Below are positions 13,025 to 14,475 of a stretch of 14,475 nt of DNA, in pieces. Position 1 is the stretch's first letter; every line of letters begins with the position of its first letter. Source of the DNA: DATFIX01 sp047617305 (GTDB lineage Archaea; Halobacteriota; Halobacteria; Halobacteriales; Natrialbaceae); NCBI GenBank assembly GCA_047617305.1, contig JBLGCL010000066.1, positions 1 through 14,475 on the forward strand, read 5' to 3'. The notes beneath the pieces are model-generated. The model was not told the DNA's origin. It made no database searches and saw only the letters and a program-made list of their open reading frames with translations. The translations under genes were made by a program, and so were the position numbers.

Positions 13025-14475
13025 TCAGTTGGCCAGTCCCGCTCGCTCCTCGACTCCGAGCGCCTCGGCGAGCAGTTCCGTGATGTCGACGACCTCGATG
13101 TCGTCCTCGTAGCCCCCGGTCTTGCGGCCGTCCTCGTACATCGTCATGCACATCGGGCAGGCGACGACGAACTTCTCGACCGCGTCGCCGGCCTCGGTGT
13201 CTTCGAGGGCTTCCCGCATCCGTTCCTCGCTCGGGCGTTCCTCCTCTTCGACCTCGATCCAGAGGCCACCACCGCCGCCGCCACAGCAGTAGGTGTCCTC
13301 GCGGTTGCGCGGCATCTCGCTCAACTCGGCGCCCGTCGCCTCGACGAGTTCGCGCGGCGGTTCGTACACGTCGTTGAACCGGCCGAGGTGGCAGGGATCG
13401 TGGTAGGTCACGGTGTAGTCGAGTTCGGTCCCGGAGAGGCCGAGGCGCCCGTCCTCGACCATCTCGGCGACGACCTGCGTGTAGTGGAGCACCGGCACCT
13501 CGCCGTCCTCGTTCCAGTGGCCGTCGTACTCGAAGGGCATCATCGGGTCGTCGGCGAACTCGCCGAAGTCGATCTCCGGGTACTCGTTCTTCATGGTGTT
13601 GAACGAGTGCGGGTCGGTACAGACGATCTTCTCGAACTCGCAGTCCTCGAAGGACTCGACGTGGTGGCCGGCGAGTTCGAGGAACATGAACTCCTCGCCG
13701 ACGCGCCGGATGTCGTTGCCGTCGTACTGCTCGTCGTCGTAGAGGATGCCGTAGGAGACGTCGGCCGCCTCGAGGATGGCGGCGAGGGCGCGGGCGACCT
13801 TCTTGTTCCGGTCGTCGAAGCTCGGGTAGTCGCCGACGTACCAGAGGTACTCGACGTCCTCCTCGCGGGCGTCGGTCACGTCGAACCCGAGGTCCTCCGT
13901 CCACGCGCCGCGCTTGCGGTTGGGCTCCCCGAAGGTGTTGCCCTGCTGCATCAGGTTCTGGAAGACGTCCTGCAGGTTCGTATCGACCTCGCCCTCGTCG
14001 GTGAGCTGGCGGTTCATCCGGGTGAAGGACTTGAGGTGCTCGATCTCGACCGGGCAGGCGTCCATGCAGGCCATGCAGGCCACGCACGACTCCATCGTCT
14101 CGGCCTCGATGACGGCGCCGCCGTCGGCGACGATCGGCGTGGACTCGCCGTCGCCGGCGTCGACCGCGTCCCGGTACTCCTTCAGGTCCAGGATGACGTC
14201 ACGGGGGTCCAGGGGCCGGCCGGATTCCTTGGCGGGGCAAACGGCGGAACAGCGGCCGCACTTCGTGCAGGCGTCCTGGTCGAGCAGTTCCTTCCAGGAG
14301 AAGGAGTCGATGCTCTCGGCACCGGTTTCGGCGTCGAGTTCCGGGGGGACGCCCGGCAGGCGCACGCCCGCCTTCTCGTCGCGGGCCACCACGTTCACGA
14401 ACGACGAGAGCAGGTGGAACGGCTTGGCGTAGGGGATCCAGGCGATGAACCCCAGGGCGAGGAGGGCGTGGGACC
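13025..14475 (-). CDS. Heterodisulfide-reductase-like membrane iron-sulfur protein (partial, starts beyond the window)
   Basis: The reading frame is open to the right edge; its first codons there read SHALLALGFIAWIPYAKPFH, the last helix of a membrane domain like that of NarI or Hdr membrane subunits. The GTG at 14398 is therefore internal. About 69 residues from the edge comes a 4Fe-4S site, CTKCGRCSAVCP, and about 60 residues further a second, CVACMACMDACP. Two HdrD/GlpC-type CCG domains follow: the first degenerate (around CTDPHSFNTMKNEYPEI), the second complete, with YHDPCHLGRF, CCGGGGGG and CPMC. Haloarchaeal proteins of this kind are about 700 residues and are thought to pass electrons between a soluble donor and membrane quinone; the partner is unknown. 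The stop TGA is 26 bases from the convergent zinc-ribbon gene. Confidence 0.9.
   Translation of the reverse strand, partial: SHALLALGFIAWIPYAKPFHLLSSFVNVVARDEKAGVRLPGVPPELDAETGAESIDSFSWKELLDQDACTKCGRCSAVCPAKESGRPLDPRDVILDLKEYRDAVDAGDGESTPIVADGGAVIEAETMESCVACMACMDACPVEIEHLKSFTRMNRQLTDEGEVDTNLQDVFQNLMQQGNTFGEPNRKRGAWTEDLGFDVTDAREEDVEYLWYVGDYPSFDDRNKKVARALAAILEAADVSYGILYDDEQYDGNDIRRVGEEFMFLELAGHHVESFEDCEFEKIVCTDPHSFNTMKNEYPEIDFGEFADDPMMPFEYDGHWNEDGEVPVLHYTQVVAEMVEDGRLGLSGTELDYTVTYHDPCHLGRFNDVYEPPRELVEATGAELSEMPRNREDTYCCGGGGGGLWIEVEEEERPSEERMREALEDTEAGDAVEKFVVACPMCMTMYEDGRKTGGYEDDIEVVDITELLAEALGVEERAGLAN

Noticed and set aside
14398..14398. GTG at 14398 as the start of the iron-sulfur protein
   Set aside because: The frame stays open upstream to the window edge and encodes a membrane helix typical of this family, so the true start is outside.
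1..14475. CRISPR array, tRNA, rRNA or prophage
   Set aside because: No regularly spaced repeats, cloverleaf-like segments, rRNA motifs or phage structural genes were seen.

Overview
The window comes from a halophilic archaeon (class Halobacteria). It is GC-rich, its proteins are strongly acidic, most start codons sit 24-32 bases downstream of a short A/T box with no Shine-Dalgarno sequence (the leaderless haloarchaeal pattern), and it carries Tat-type lipoprotein signals. The recognisable families (NMD3, Taw2, an IS1341-type TnpB, the archaeal heme genes) fit this. The genus cannot be decided from the window.

Layout. Positions 1-1224 (+) hold the end of an NMD3-family gene followed by a Taw2-like tRNA wybutosine enzyme. 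Positions 1266-2885 (-) encode an acyl-CoA synthetase. A gene-poor stretch follows (2886-3250), then a frameshifted Tat lipoprotein with a high-potential iron-sulfur (HiPIP) domain (3251-3738, -). The core is a heme/tetrapyrrole cluster, all on the minus strand, read from right to left: hemB (9859-10839), a TetR-family regulator (9148-9720), hemL (7654-8994), hemC (4671-5852) and hemD (3931-4674, overlapping hemC by ATGA). Together they cover glutamate-1-semialdehyde -> 5-aminolevulinate -> porphobilinogen -> hydroxymethylbilane -> uroporphyrinogen III, the common precursor of siroheme, cobalamin and (in archaea) heme made through siroheme.

The cluster is interrupted between hemL and hemC by an accessory island on the plus strand: the 5' end of a Tat lipoprotein gene (5971 to about 6158), a strikingly foldable 92-base element (6159-6250), and an IS1341-type (IS200/IS605 superfamily) element whose tnpB is frameshifted at a six-G run. 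Its right-end hairpin abuts the hemL stop codon.

To the right of hemB, divergently transcribed, are a DedA/VTT membrane protein (10963-11601), a zinc-ribbon plus RDD membrane protein (11699-12424) and a small protein made of four identically spaced zinc ribbons (12609-12998). Converging on these is the 3' part of a large membrane-linked heterodisulfide-reductase-like iron-sulfur protein (13025 to the window edge, -).

The most unusual items are the nested-stem element at 6159-6250, two broken genes whose frameshifts both fall in poly-G tracts, a promoter-proximal motif shared by hemB, hemL and hemC, palindromes at the tetR and hemL promoters, and the periodic four-zinc-ribbon protein. No CRISPR array, tRNA or rRNA was seen.
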